Position numbers and translations under genes: made by a program. Below are positions 1 through 8,180 of a stretch of 64,000 bases of DNA, piece after piece. The notes under the pieces are model-generated. The model was given only the letters and a program-made list of their open reading frames with translations, made no database searches and was not told where the DNA came from. Origin of the DNA: Aurantibacter crassamenti (lineage in GTDB: Bacteria > Bacteroidota > Bacteroidia > Flavobacteriales > Flavobacteriaceae); assembly GCF_016811105.1 (NCBI RefSeq), contig NZ_JAFBGM010000001.1:2670126-2734125 (forward strand), in the 5' to 3' direction. The first letter of the stretch is position 1. Each line of letters opens with the position of its first letter.

Positions 1-433
1 CAATGTCAATGCCTTTGAAATGTATATTTTGCTTAAATTTTAATGCATCAACATCAATGGTAGCAATTTGTTTTTCTTCATCAAGTATAAGGTCTTCATA
101 GCGAATCACGGTATCTACACCAAAGGGTAAAATAGCACCCGTCATTACCTCAATACAATTTTGTTTTTCTTGTAATGTTTTTTGAGGACTTCCTGCTGGG
201 GCCACAGCTTCAATTTTAAATTCACGTTGCCCATTTTTAAATTGCTCGTGCAGTATAGCAATTCCGTCCATTGTAACTCGGTCAAATGGAGGGAAGGCGC
301 GATCAGCAATTAAATCTTCAGCAAGATAATGTCCAATGCAAGCTTCTATATTTTTAGTTTCAACATTAAAATTGCTAACATTAGCATCTAGTATTGCAAG
401 TGCTTGTTGATACGTGATAAATGAATTTTCCAT
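1..433 (-). CDS. moeA: Molybdopterin molybdenumtransferase MoeA, N-terminal part (runs off left edge)
   Basis: MoeA inserts molybdate into adenylylated molybdopterin in the last step of molybdenum cofactor synthesis. The reverse strand from an ATG at 433 gives 144 codons with no stop before the window edge. It contains the family signature around FPPFDRVTMDGIAI (about residues 44-57) and MTGAILPFGVDTVIRYED further on, as in the MoeA substrate-binding region. The gene starts one base after the moaA stop, and a GGAGG Shine-Dalgarno lies inside the end of moaA, so the two are co-transcribed and probably translationally coupled. The C-terminal domains are outside the window. Confidence 0.92.
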   Translation of the reverse strand, partial: MENSFITYQQALAILDANVSNFNVETKNIEACIGHYLAEDLIADRAFPPFDRVTMDGIAILHEQFKNGQREFKIEAVAPAGSPQKTLQEKQNCIEVMTGAILPFGVDTVIRYEDLILDEEKQIATIDVDALKFKQNIHFKGIDI

Positions 434-434
434 A

Positions 435-1418
435 TTATCCTCCAATACTACTCATACTTTGCATTGCTGTTTCTGGAGCTTTTCTCATTTTTTCCGCTTC
501 AAAACCATCTTTAGGCTTTAATCGAATAATTTCAGAAAACTTATCAGCTAAATCGGCATCAGAAACTCCTGCACGCATAAAATCACGAATGTTAAAAACG
601 CCATCGTCATACAAACAACTTTTTATTTTACCTTTTGCAGAAATTCGCAACCTATTACAAGTATTACAAAAGGTTCGAGAAAATGCAGCAATAACGCCAA
701 TATTACCTTTATAGCCCGCTACAGAAAGTAAATTAGCCGTGTCGCCATGTTTACTGGGTATTTCTTTTAAATCTGAATAATGTGCTCTTAAATCGGCATA
801 AATATCTTTGGCGGAATACATTTCAAGATTTTCTTTATACCCACCATTAAAAGGCATTTCTTCAATGAAACGAACATCAACATTATAATTCTTTGTAAGT
901 TCAGCTAATGCAATGATATCTTCAGTATTTATTCCTTTCATAATAACAGCATTCAGTTTTACTTGAAATCCGTTATCAATTAATAAATGAAAAGTCTGCA
1001 TCACTTTTTCAAAATCGTTTCTACGGGTGATTTTATGAAAACGTTCAGCATTTAATGAATCAATACTTAAGTTAATTTTAGTGATACCTAATTCTTTAAG
1101 CCTAACAATATGCTTTTGTAAAAGCGTACCATTAGTAGTAATGTGAATGGAATTGAAAGCATCAATTTCGGCAGTATGTTCTAGAAGTTTAATAAAATCT
1201 TTACGTAAAAATGGTTCACCACCTGTGAAACGTACTTTGCTAAAGCCAAGTTGTCCCAGAACTCTTAATAATCGAGTAATTTCTTCGTAACTCAGCAAAT
1301 CTTTTTTAGGCTCGTAAACGATACCTTCAGCTGGCATGCAATAAAAGCAACGAAGATTGCACCGGTCTGTAACGGCGATTCGCACGTAATCTATTTGCCT
1401 ATTGAAAGAATCAGTCAC
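435..1418 (-). CDS. moaA: GTP 3',8-cyclase MoaA (radical SAM)
   Basis: MoaA with MoaC converts GTP to cyclic pyranopterin monophosphate, the first step of molybdenum cofactor synthesis. The 327-residue product has the radical-SAM cluster motif CNLRCFYC (C20, C24, C27), the GGEP SAM-binding motif near residue 66, and the C-terminal second-cluster motif CNTCNRLR with a following cysteine. It ends in the conserved Gly-Gly tail that in MoaA reaches the active site. Length is normal for the family. The start is GTG at 1418; no ATG lies upstream in frame near it. It is the first gene of a moaA-moeA operon and diverges from the XdhC-type gene. Confidence 0.96.
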   Translation of the reverse strand: MTDSFNRQIDYVRIAVTDRCNLRCFYCMPAEGIVYEPKKDLLSYEEITRLLRVLGQLGFSKVRFTGGEPFLRKDFIKLLEHTAEIDAFNSIHITTNGTLLQKHIVRLKELGITKINLSIDSLNAERFHKITRRNDFEKVMQTFHLLIDNGFQVKLNAVIMKGINTEDIIALAELTKNYNVDVRFIEEMPFNGGYKENLEMYSAKDIYADLRAHYSDLKEIPSKHGDTANLLSVAGYKGNIGVIAAFSRTFCNTCNRLRISAKGKIKSCLYDDGVFNIRDFMRAGVSDADLADKFSEIIRLKPKDGFEAEKMRKAPETAMQSMSSIGG

Positions 1419-1432
1419 GTATTATAAATTTG
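1402..1432 (+). promoter_or_regulatory. Candidate promoter for the XdhC-type gene
   Basis: TTG at 1402-1404 is followed after 20 bases by TAAATTTG at 1425-1432. This fits the Bacteroidota pattern TTG-N(about 20)-TAnnTTTG. Transcription would start near 1436 and leave a leader of about 80 bases. The element overlaps the 5' end of moaA on the opposite strand. Confidence 0.4.
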
Positions 1433-1484
1433 AGATAGTGCAAAGTACGAACTTTCGTGATAATCAAATCACATAATTTGCTCA

Positions 1485-1492
1485 CAAACCTA
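1485..1492 (-). promoter_or_regulatory. Candidate -7 element for moaA-moeA
   Basis: On the reverse strand this reads TAGGTTTG, a match to TAnnTTTG, about 67 bases before the moaA GTG. I see no clear TTG at the -33 distance, so support is weak. Confidence 0.25.
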
Positions 1493-1516
1493 TTATTTTA
1501 ATAACTTGCTCTTAGT

Positions 1517-2527
1517 ATGACACATGAATTAAAAAATATTGTAGCAGCATTTTTAGTAGCAAAAAGGAAGCGTTTGAAAACCGCTATGGCTACGGTAGTA
1601 GATTTAGATGGGTCTTCGTATCGAAAACCAGGTGTACGCATGTTATTGCAAGAAGATGGTTTATTGACTGGCGCAGTAAGTGGTGGATGCGTGGAAAAGG
1701 AAATATTAAATCAAGCGCAAAGTGTTTTTACAAGTGGTATCGCTAAGATGATGACTTATGATGGGCGTTATCGATTGGGTTGTGAAGGCATATTATATAT
1801 TTTAATTGAACCCTTTAATCCTAATGAAGAATTTTTAAAAGCATTTGGGAGTATTCTAGATAAACGTATAGATTTTAATATTACATCTTATTATCTAAAG
1901 GATGTAGGGGAGAATGAAAATATGGGCACGTTATTTAATTTATTAGGTGCAGAATATTCCCTTAGAGAATCATTTAAAAAGAAAGAGGGTTTTTTAGTTT
2001 TCAAGGAAATAAAAAAACCTTGTTTTCAATTGGTGATTGTTGGTGCCGAACATGATGCTGTACAGTTGGGGTTATTTGCATCAAATACTGGATGGGAAGT
2101 CACTGTTGTAGCCGCGGCATCGGAAGAAAAAACAAAGGCAGATTTTCCGGGAATTAAACAAATGTTATCGGTAGAGCCAGAAATGTTTTCTGCCGAAATT
2201 GTTGATGAAAACACAGCCGTTATATTAATGACACATAGTTACGTTCGTGATTTAAAGTACTTATTAGCATTAAAAGATTCGTTACCAATATATCTAGGTA
2301 TTTTGGGGCCTTCCAAACGACGAGAAAAATTGTTAAACGAACTTATTGAAAGAACTCCCGAGGTAAATGAGGAATTATTAAATCGAGTTTATGGTCCGTC
2401 AGGAATTAATATAGGGGCGGAAACAGCGCAGGAAATTGCAGTATCCATATTAGCAGAAATCCTTTCGGTAGTACGCAATCAGAAGCCCATTTTACTGAAG
2501 GATAAATTAGGCGGGATACACAGTTAA
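1517..2527 (+). CDS. XdhC/CoxI family molybdoenzyme maturation protein
   Basis: The family matures molybdenum hydroxylases such as xanthine dehydrogenase by handling and sulfurating the cofactor. The 336-residue product has the N-terminal CoxI-type domain (VVDLDGSSYRKPGVRMLL, then SGGCVEKEI with the conserved Cys, about residues 27-65). It also has a C-terminal Rossmann-like XdhC domain starting near IVGAEHDAVQLG (about residue 176) and containing THSYVRDL and LGILGPSKRR. No molybdenum hydroxylase subunit is visible here, but the divergent moaA-moeA operon fits a cofactor role. It converges on the DUF3810 gene with 17 bases between stops and no visible terminator. Confidence 0.88.
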   Translation: MTHELKNIVAAFLVAKRKRLKTAMATVVDLDGSSYRKPGVRMLLQEDGLLTGAVSGGCVEKEILNQAQSVFTSGIAKMMTYDGRYRLGCEGILYILIEPFNPNEEFLKAFGSILDKRIDFNITSYYLKDVGENENMGTLFNLLGAEYSLRESFKKKEGFLVFKEIKKPCFQLVIVGAEHDAVQLGLFASNTGWEVTVVAAASEEKTKADFPGIKQMLSVEPEMFSAEIVDENTAVILMTHSYVRDLKYLLALKDSLPIYLGILGPSKRREKLLNELIERTPEVNEELLNRVYGPSGINIGAETAQEIAVSILAEILSVVRNQKPILLKDKLGGIHS

Positions 2528-2544
2528 ACTTTTACCTAAAAAAA

Positions 2545-3612
2545 TTAGAGCGGATATTTCTGATGATAATTAATTAGCAAGGCTACCACTTTGCTATAAC
2601 TTTCAATACCATCTTTTTGATTATTTGCTTTAAGGAAGGAATTAAATACCGATTTAAAAACAGGTTCTAAGGGGTTTGCATGTGCCAACCAAAAATCAGT
2701 TACTTCTTGGTAGTTTTTTAATATTCCGGGATTTAATGTTGCATATAAACGGTTGAAGGTTTCCTTGTCATTGACTTGTAAGTCATTTAAACAATACCCA
2801 ATCATATAGGTATAAGCCGAGTATTGAAAATATAAGTCTTCATTGCTTATTGCGGCTAAGTACCCAATAAAATTTGTTTCGTTTTCTGCAGAATATCCCA
2901 ATTGATGTCCAACTTCATGACTGCCAATAAAAGGAAATCTAAATTTCGGAATTAGACCATTTACTTGTGCTTCATTGGTAAACGGATTTAAATAACCACC
3001 ATATCCCATGTAAGTAAGTGCAGTACTAAATAATGATTTTTTAATACTAGGAGCAGGGTAGTGCCATTCAGGATATTTTAAACCTAAATTCTTGTATCCG
3101 ATTTCGGTCATTTTTAATACTTCACTTTTTGAATAAGGAAAATTAACCGCTAGTGCTGTATCAGAGGTGATTTGAAATTGTAGGGTATTTGATTTTTCAA
3201 TTAATGCACTTGTAAATTCAACAAGCTCAGATTGCGTATAAGTAATTTCAATATTTAAGTGTTTGTTGATGGGTTGCCTGTGATAGTTTAGTCCCCATAA
3301 AAGATGAAAAGTGAAATAGGCTATAGATAAAACCATTACTATATCACGAGCAAAAGATAAAAGATTGTACCGTATTTTCTGTCTATTTCTAATTAGATAT
3401 TTAAGTGCTAAAATGATTAAAATAGCATAAAGAATATCACCTACCGAGAAAGGTATCCAACCTAAAAGGGTCCTAAATATTTGGCTGATTAATGGGTAGA
3501 TGCCATTGCTATAATAGTTCTCAATTAAATCAGGTTTGCTCGCTAACCATTTCACCAAAAGAATTTGAGGTACAATAGCGATTGCAATTAAATTTTTTAA
3601 TGATAATCTCAT
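2545..3612 (-). CDS. DUF3810 family membrane protein with HExxH motif
   Basis: A 355-residue membrane protein of the DUF3810 family, found widely in Bacteroidota and of unknown function. Hydrophobic segments lie near residues 8-25, 40-70 and 85-105, followed by a long soluble part. That part carries GSHEVGHQLGYSAENE around residue 231, a HExxH motif with a downstream acidic residue as in zinc metallopeptidases. A peptidase role is inferred from the motif only. The gene lies downstream of the cyclophilin-FKBP gene on the same strand, with a strong terminator between them, so it probably has its own transcription. Confidence 0.82.
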   Translation of the reverse strand: MRLSLKNLIAIAIVPQILLVKWLASKPDLIENYYSNGIYPLISQIFRTLLGWIPFSVGDILYAILIILALKYLIRNRQKIRYNLLSFARDIVMVLSIAYFTFHLLWGLNYHRQPINKHLNIEITYTQSELVEFTSALIEKSNTLQFQITSDTALAVNFPYSKSEVLKMTEIGYKNLGLKYPEWHYPAPSIKKSLFSTALTYMGYGGYLNPFTNEAQVNGLIPKFRFPFIGSHEVGHQLGYSAENETNFIGYLAAISNEDLYFQYSAYTYMIGYCLNDLQVNDKETFNRLYATLNPGILKNYQEVTDFWLAHANPLEPVFKSVFNSFLKANNQKDGIESYSKVVALLINYHQKYPL

Positions 3613-3626
3613 AGCAATAATGGAGT

Positions 3627-3659
3627 AAAAAAAAGAGGCTTGTTTTACAAGCCTCTTTT
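3627..3659 (-). terminator. Rho-independent terminator after the cyclophilin-FKBP gene
   Basis: A 12-base-pair perfect stem (AAAAGAGGCTTG at 3631-3642, complement at 3648-3659) with the 5-base loop 3643-3647. On the reverse strand it is followed by a U-run (A-run at 3627-3634 on the forward strand). It sits 4 bases past the stop of the gene at 3663. Confidence 0.85.
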
Positions 3660-3662
3660 TCT

Positions 3663-4814
3663 TTAGTTATTTGGAGCTTGTGCTAAACCCGAAATTTCTA
3701 AATCAAATATCAAATCAGAACTTGGAGGAATAACCTGTCCTAAACCTTGCGCACCATAGCCTAAATGTGGCGGAATGAATACTCGAACTTTATCACCAAT
3801 TTTCATGCTAAGCATTGCTTCTTTAAATCCGGCAATTACCCCAGCATCCGGACTACAAACCAACGGCATTGGCGAATAAGGATTGTTCTCATCAAAGATG
3901 CCATATTTTTGTGCAACATCGGCGTAATTACTATCAAATAAAGAACCATCAGGTAAATATCCTGCATAGTAAATCAGTACTTTTTGCCCAATTTTAGGTT
4001 TTTCTTCAGTACCCTCTTTAAGCTTTAGAATTTTAAGTCCAGAAGGTAATTCTTCAGCTTTAGTTTTTTGCTCAGCCATTTCTGTTGCGAATTCTGCTTT
4101 CATTTTGTTGAGGGCTGCTATTTTAGCTTCTTCATCAGCAAAATATTGTGTCATAACTTCAACTGCATCGAAATTTTTAGCTTCTTTACCATTTCTAATA
4201 ATGGTTACTGTTTTCATTGCAACTGGGTCAATTGGTTTATCGCCTGGTGCTACTTTTACATTGGCTATTGAATCTAAAACATCCATACCTTCAACAACCT
4301 CACCAAAAACAGTATGGCAGCTCACTCTTGGGTTTTTACATTGCTTAAGAAAACCATTTGCATAGCCGTCTAAATGTGGAGTAGCTTTATGTGTGATAAA
4401 AAATTGACTTCCGTTAGTTTGAAAACCTGAATTTGCCATTGAAAGAATTCCAGCTTTATCATGATGTAAAGAATCAGTTAACTCATCAGCAAATTTGTAT
4501 CCTGGGTTACCAGTACCTGTAGCTGTTGGGTCACCACCTTGAATCATAAAATCTTTCATAACTCTGTGGAAAGTTACGCCGTCGTAATATTTTTTTCCTT
4601 TAAAGTTCTCGCTCACAAACGGACTAGTACCTTCAGCCAGTGTAACGAAATTGGCAACAGTAACAGGAGTCAAATCTTTTTCAAGTTTAACAATCATGTC
4701 ACCTTTATCAGTTTGAATATTAGCAAAGAGGCCATCGCCTAAATCGGAATATTGGCTTTTACAACTACTAAATAACACCGCAACTAGTGCGATTAATAGA
4801 CTTGTTTTCTTCAT
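3663..4814 (-). CDS. Cyclophilin-FKBP fusion peptidylprolyl isomerase lipoprotein
   Basis: A 383-residue lipoprotein joining two unrelated prolyl isomerase folds. After a signal peptide with lipobox VLFSSC (Cys18) comes a cyclophilin domain (about residues 30-225; FHRVMKDFMIQGGDPTATGTG, then NGSQFFIT). Next are a charged, probably helical linker and an FKBP domain (about residues 262-378; GQKVLIYYAGYLPDGSLFDS, GFKEAMLSMKIGDKVRVFIP, LGYGAQG). It should act in the periplasm or at the outer membrane as a folding helper. It follows gldI, another FKBP-type lipoprotein, on the same strand with 73 bases between. A terminator follows it directly. Confidence 0.92.
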   Translation of the reverse strand: MKKTSLLIALVAVLFSSCKSQYSDLGDGLFANIQTDKGDMIVKLEKDLTPVTVANFVTLAEGTSPFVSENFKGKKYYDGVTFHRVMKDFMIQGGDPTATGTGNPGYKFADELTDSLHHDKAGILSMANSGFQTNGSQFFITHKATPHLDGYANGFLKQCKNPRVSCHTVFGEVVEGMDVLDSIANVKVAPGDKPIDPVAMKTVTIIRNGKEAKNFDAVEVMTQYFADEEAKIAALNKMKAEFATEMAEQKTKAEELPSGLKILKLKEGTEEKPKIGQKVLIYYAGYLPDGSLFDSNYADVAQKYGIFDENNPYSPMPLVCSPDAGVIAGFKEAMLSMKIGDKVRVFIPPHLGYGAQGLGQVIPPSSDLIFDLEISGLAQAPNN

Positions 4815-4887
4815 ATTCTAATCTTAAATTTAAATTACGTTTATTAGGTTAAATGATTTCTTATTGACTAAAAGGGAACGTGAGATT

Positions 4888-5439
4888 TTATCTGATACTA
4901 TCTTGTGGTTTCTCAATTTTAATAACAGCAAGAGTTGATTTTAGCGGTACGTTAGCTCCAATTTTTTCATGATCACCAGGGTAGCCATAAGCAAACGACG
5001 AAGGAAATAAAAATGTTGCTGTCTCATTTTCTTTCAAAAGTTTAACAGCATCACGCAGACCTTGAAACAATTCTTGCTTATCTACTTTATACGTTATGAT
5101 ACCAATATCCTGCATAGAATAAATAGTGTCATTATCAAAAGAAATAAGATTGTACGTCATAGTCACCAAGTCATTTGTTTGAGCTGTGTTGATGTCTTGT
5201 TCGTTTTTCTTTATATAGGTAAACCATGAGCCGCTAGAACTTATTTGATACGTGTTGGCAGTATCATTTGCTATAATTTCTTGTATCAATTTTTCTTCAC
5301 GTTCTAATAACAATCTGCTTCGTTCAGCAGATTTTTTATAAAAACTAGCAGAGGTAACTTTTACAGGTTTTCTAGGTTCTGGACCACCACAACTAACCAC
5401 TAAAACCATTATGAGAAGAATTAGAAATACATTTCTCAT
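4888..5439 (-). CDS. gldI: Gliding motility-associated FKBP-type lipoprotein GldI
   Basis: GldI is a lipoprotein with a peptidylprolyl isomerase (FKBP-like) domain. It is required for gliding in Flavobacterium johnsoniae and is thought to help fold envelope or T9SS components. The 183-residue product has a signal peptide with lipobox VLVVSCGG (Cys17), a charged helical stretch (about 35-55) and the FKBP region (about 85-178; LFQGLRDAVKLLKENETATF, SFAYGYPGD, SLAVIKIEK-like end). Its ATG overlaps the stop of the DHH phosphoesterase gene as ATGA, indicating coupling. It supports a gliding/T9SS organism, as does the large sorting-domain protein at 42728-51250. Confidence 0.9.
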   Translation of the reverse strand: MRNVFLILLIMVLVVSCGGPEPRKPVKVTSASFYKKSAERSRLLLEREEKLIQEIIANDTANTYQISSSGSWFTYIKKNEQDINTAQTNDLVTMTYNLISFDNDTIYSMQDIGIITYKVDKQELFQGLRDAVKLLKENETATFLFPSSFAYGYPGDHEKIGANVPLKSTLAVIKIEKPQDSIR

Positions 5440-6449
5440 GCTAAATCATTTTTATAGTTTTCTAATAATTTCGTGAATTTTTCAACCGTTTCGTTAATTG
5501 ATAAATCACTTTTTCCACCAGCAGCATTGTCATGACCACCACCTTCAAAATGATTTCTAGCAAATTGATTTACCGAAAATTCGCCAACTGATCGGAATGA
5601 AATTTTGATAATTCCTTCTTCACTATTCTCGATAAAAATCACAGCAAATTTAATTCCTTTTAAGGTTAAGCCGTAATTTACAAATCCTTCTGTATCACCT
5701 TTTTTATAATTACAAGAATTAAGTTCATCTTGTGTAAGTGTGATATAAGCCGTGTGATAATCTTCTAACAACACCATGTTATTCAGTGCAATGCCTAGTA
5801 GCTTCATTCTACTGGGGCTATTGGTATCATATATATGGTGATGTATCTCAGTGTTCTGGGCACCTTTATCCATGAGTTCAGCAACAACTCTGTGTGTTTT
5901 ACTTGTTGTAGAACGAAATTTAAAAGAACCAGTATCGGTCATAATTCCGGTATACAAACAAGTAGCTATTTCTGGAGTGATTTTATCGGTTTCATCTAAA
6001 TACGCAATGAAATTATAAATCATTTCACATGTAGAGCTCATTCTCACATCAGAATAGGTGATTTTGGCATAATCTGAAGGTGATTGATGATGGTCAATCA
6101 TAATAAAATCTGCCGTAGCAGAATCTAAAAAATCTTGCATTTGACCAGTTCTGCTGAAGTGATTAAAATCTAAAGTAAAGATTAATGAAGCAGCTGATAT
6201 TTTTTCTCTCGCTTGAGAATTTTCTTTTTCAAAATTAAGAATGTGCTCGTTACCTGGTATCCATTTTAAAAAATCAGGGAAGTCATTTGGTGAAACCACA
6301 ACAACATCTTGCTGTTTACGCTTTAAAAAATGCCATAAAGCCACAGTAGATCCAATGGCATCACCATCTGGGTTTTTGTGAGGTACTATGACAATTTTTT
6401 GGGGTGTTGAAATTAGTTCTTTTACCGCCTGTATATCCTGCAAATTCAT
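5436..6449 (-). CDS. DHH/DHHA1 phosphoesterase (NrnA-like)
   Basis: DHH-DHHA1 proteins of this size degrade short oligoribonucleotides and/or pAp or cyclic dinucleotides with manganese ions. The 337-residue product has HKNPDGDAIGS (about 24-34), the DHH motif in MIDHHQSPSD (about 116-125) and the C-terminal DHHA1 glycine-rich motif GGGHDNAAGG (about 304-313). This order matches NrnA. It is the first gene of an apparent operon with gldI, with a 4-base stop/start overlap. A TATCTTTG element just before the ATG suggests a very short or absent leader. Substrate choice cannot be read from the sequence. Confidence 0.9.
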   Translation of the reverse strand: MNLQDIQAVKELISTPQKIVIVPHKNPDGDAIGSTVALWHFLKRKQQDVVVVSPNDFPDFLKWIPGNEHILNFEKENSQAREKISAASLIFTLDFNHFSRTGQMQDFLDSATADFIMIDHHQSPSDYAKITYSDVRMSSTCEMIYNFIAYLDETDKITPEIATCLYTGIMTDTGSFKFRSTTSKTHRVVAELMDKGAQNTEIHHHIYDTNSPSRMKLLGIALNNMVLLEDYHTAYITLTQDELNSCNYKKGDTEGFVNYGLTLKGIKFAVIFIENSEEGIIKISFRSVGEFSVNQFARNHFEGGGHDNAAGGKSDLSINETVEKFTKLLENYKNDLA

Positions 6450-6454
6450 GGGCG

Positions 6455-6462
6455 CAAAGATA
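6455..6462 (-). promoter_or_regulatory. Candidate -7 element, nearly leaderless, for the DHH-gldI operon
   Basis: Reverse-strand TATCTTTG, a full match to TAnnTTTG, ends 5 bases before the ATG at 6449. Transcription would begin at or next to the start codon. A clear -33 TTG is not seen. Confidence 0.4.
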
Positions 6463-6580
6463 CAACTATTAACATATTCAGAAATAGAAGTGTCTAAAAA
6501 TAGTGCTAAGCTCTTATAAGGCTCAAGGGGTTGAAATATATTAAAATAGATATTGGTGGTAATAGCAGAAATTGAAAAGG

Positions 6581-6611
6581 TTGTGGGTTCTTATGAAGAA
6601 CCGTATTTTTG
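6581..6611 (+). promoter_or_regulatory. Candidate promoter of ndk
   Basis: TTG at 6581-6583, 20 bases, then TATTTTTG at 6604-6611. This is one of the best matches in the window to the Bacteroidota consensus. Transcription from about 6615 would leave a leader of about 13 bases before the ATG at 6628. That decides the ndk start against the longer frame that opens with TTG at 6553. Confidence 0.6.
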
Positions 6612-6627
6612 CAAAAAATTTTATAGT

Positions 6628-7047
6628 ATGACTACCAATAGAACGTTTACCATGATTAAGCCTGATGCCGTTGAAAATGGACATATAGGTGCTATTTTAG
6701 ACAAAATAGCTTCAGCCGGATTCAAAATTGTGGCATTAAAATATACACAACTAAGCAAAAGAGATGCGCAAGAATTTTATGCCGTGCATAAAGAGCGCCC
6801 ATTTTATGGTGAATTGGTTGAATTTATGACCAGAGGCCCAATTGTTTCTGCAATTTTAGAGAAAGACAATGCAGTTGAAGATTTTCGTGCATTAATTGGA
6901 GCTACAAACCCAGCAGAGGCTGCAGAAGGTACAATTCGCAAGTTATTTGCTACCGATATTGCTGAAAATGCTGTTCACGGTTCTGATAGTGATGAAAATG
7001 CGGCTATTGAAGGTACATTTCACTTTGCAGGCAGAGATATTTACTAG
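6628..7047 (+). CDS. ndk: Nucleoside diphosphate kinase
   Basis: Ndk transfers the terminal phosphate of ATP to other nucleoside diphosphates through a phosphohistidine. The 139-residue product starts [15 protein letters not shown]. It has the active-site segment NAVHGSDS with His117, the residue that is phosphorylated, and ends normally. The frame is open back to a TTG at 6553, but that extension contains the promoter's -7 element and is not conserved in the family, so I use the ATG at 6628. A terminator hairpin follows at 7071. It diverges from the DHH-gldI operon. Confidence 0.96.
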   Translation: MTTNRTFTMIKPDAVENGHIGAILDKIASAGFKIVALKYTQLSKRDAQEFYAVHKERPFYGELVEFMTRGPIVSAILEKDNAVEDFRALIGATNPAEAAEGTIRKLFATDIAENAVHGSDSDENAAIEGTFHFAGRDIY

Positions 7048-7070
7048 TTTACCGTAAGAATACATATTTT

Positions 7071-7108
7071 AAAATCTGTTAGACCTAAGGGTTTGACAGA
7101 TTTTTTTT
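7071..7108 (+). terminator. Rho-independent terminator of ndk
   Basis: AAAATCTGTTAGACC pairs with GGGTTTGACAGATTTT across a short loop. The long stem contains two G-U wobbles and is followed directly by a run of T to 7108. Confidence 0.75.
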
Positions 7109-7243
7109 GTTCGTTATTAATGGTCTGTATAAGCATTACTAATGGCTAAGTGAAAGCTAATTTTATGTCTAAAAAGGGACTAACCAATTCTGAGTAGTTT
7201 TGAACATTAATAATCGGCGATATTTGTGGTAAGATAATGAAAG

Positions 7244-7807
7244 CTACAATTTATTATTGTTAACAAATGCTTCATCTAATTCTTTATATAAGTTTAATGA
7301 TTTTTCACTTTCTGTTTTGATGTTTTCATATAGGGAGTTAGCAATTACACGAATAGCGTGTTTTTCTGCATCTGTGAGATTAGGATATTTATATTCACTT
7401 TCATTCATATGATAAAGTATTCTTTTTTTTCTAGTGTGAAATAAATCTAATTCATTCCTTTCTTTGCAAATCTGCTTTAATTGTCCTTCCCAATCAAGAT
7501 AGTTTTTGTTTTCACTTTTTCTTCTTTTATTACAGTCATTGCACACTGGTGCTATATTTCCTGGGTGATGTAATCCGTATTCAGTTCTATTGAACATTAT
7601 TAAATGTTCGACTTGTAACTTTAAATCTCCTCTTTCACAATAAGAGCATTTTCCATAAAAATATATGTCCCTAATTTTCTCCCAATCTTTTTTTCCTTTT
7701 CCAGAGCCAGTATTAAAGGATTTTTTAAGATAATACTCTCCAATTTTGGTCAATAAGGCCCTAACTGCAGTGTTTGCTGAATCAGAAGTGGTATTGTATA
7801 CAGCCAT
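7244..7807 (-). CDS. HNH endonuclease family protein (orphan)
   Basis: A 187-residue protein with a zinc-type HNH nuclease core. CSYCERGD (about residues 54-61) is followed by VEHLIMFNRTEYGLHHPGNI, then APVCNDCNKRRKS. Two CxxC pairs bracket the EH and N positions, as in HNH proteins with a treble-clef zinc finger. Flanking regions are lysine-rich and helical. No methyltransferase, ATPase or other restriction or defence partner is next to it. It lies between ndk and the recF group, 76 bases downstream of the DUF721 gene on the same strand. Its target is unknown; a nuclease role follows from the motif. It may be a recent insertion. Confidence 0.8.
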   Translation of the reverse strand: MAVYNTTSDSANTAVRALLTKIGEYYLKKSFNTGSGKGKKDWEKIRDIYFYGKCSYCERGDLKLQVEHLIMFNRTEYGLHHPGNIAPVCNDCNKRRKSENKNYLDWEGQLKQICKERNELDLFHTRKKRILYHMNESEYKYPNLTDAEKHAIRVIANSLYENIKTESEKSLNLYKELDEAFVNNNKL

Positions 7808-7883
7808 ATTTCTGAGATATTTAAGTCGTTTTTAATTAGTTCAAATTGTAGCTAACCAATAATAAAAACTAGTTACTATTAAG

Positions 7884-8180
7884 TTACCTTAAAACCAATC
7901 TTCGCACTAAATCCTTACCAAGTTCTTCGTTGAGCATTGAAATTATCTTTGATTTGCCCATGCTGAGTTCTTCACGTAGCACTGATGATGAAAGTGAAAC
8001 ATATAAAGTGCTATCACGTAATTCTACGGCGGTGGTATAATTGTTAACCCCGTTACCCATTAATTTCACCCAAGCTTCACGCGCATCAACCTTGTCTATT
8101 CCTTTTTCAAGGCGATTTTCTTTGATAAATTCATTTAAGGCCTGGCCCATGTTAATATGTTCATTTCTTCGTTTGGCCAT
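7884..8180 (-). CDS. DUF721 (DciA-like) protein
   Basis: A 98-residue DUF721 protein. The family includes DciA, which helps load the replicative helicase in bacteria lacking DnaC or DnaI, and it is often encoded near recF. The sequence shows the typical alpha-beta pattern: AWVKLMGNGVNNYTT, then LRDSTLYVSLSSSVLREELS and a C-terminal strand ending in VRRLVLR. Its ATG shares one base with the stop of the upstream lipoprotein gene (TAATG), so the three genes recF, lipoprotein and DUF721 form one operon. The helicase-loading role is inferred from family and context. Confidence 0.85.
   Translation of the reverse strand: MAKRRNEHINMGQALNEFIKENRLEKGIDKVDAREAWVKLMGNGVNNYTTAVELRDSTLYVSLSSSVLREELSMGKSKIISMLNEELGKDLVRRLVLR

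Noticed and set aside
4068-4365. Open frames on the forward strand inside the cyclophilin-FKBP gene
   Set aside because: They lie wholly within a well-supported gene on the other strand, show no domain and have a composition expected of shadow frames.
6553-6627. N-terminal extension of ndk from a TTG
   Set aside because: It contains a well-matched promoter -7 element and is absent from Ndk proteins, which start near [13 protein letters not shown].
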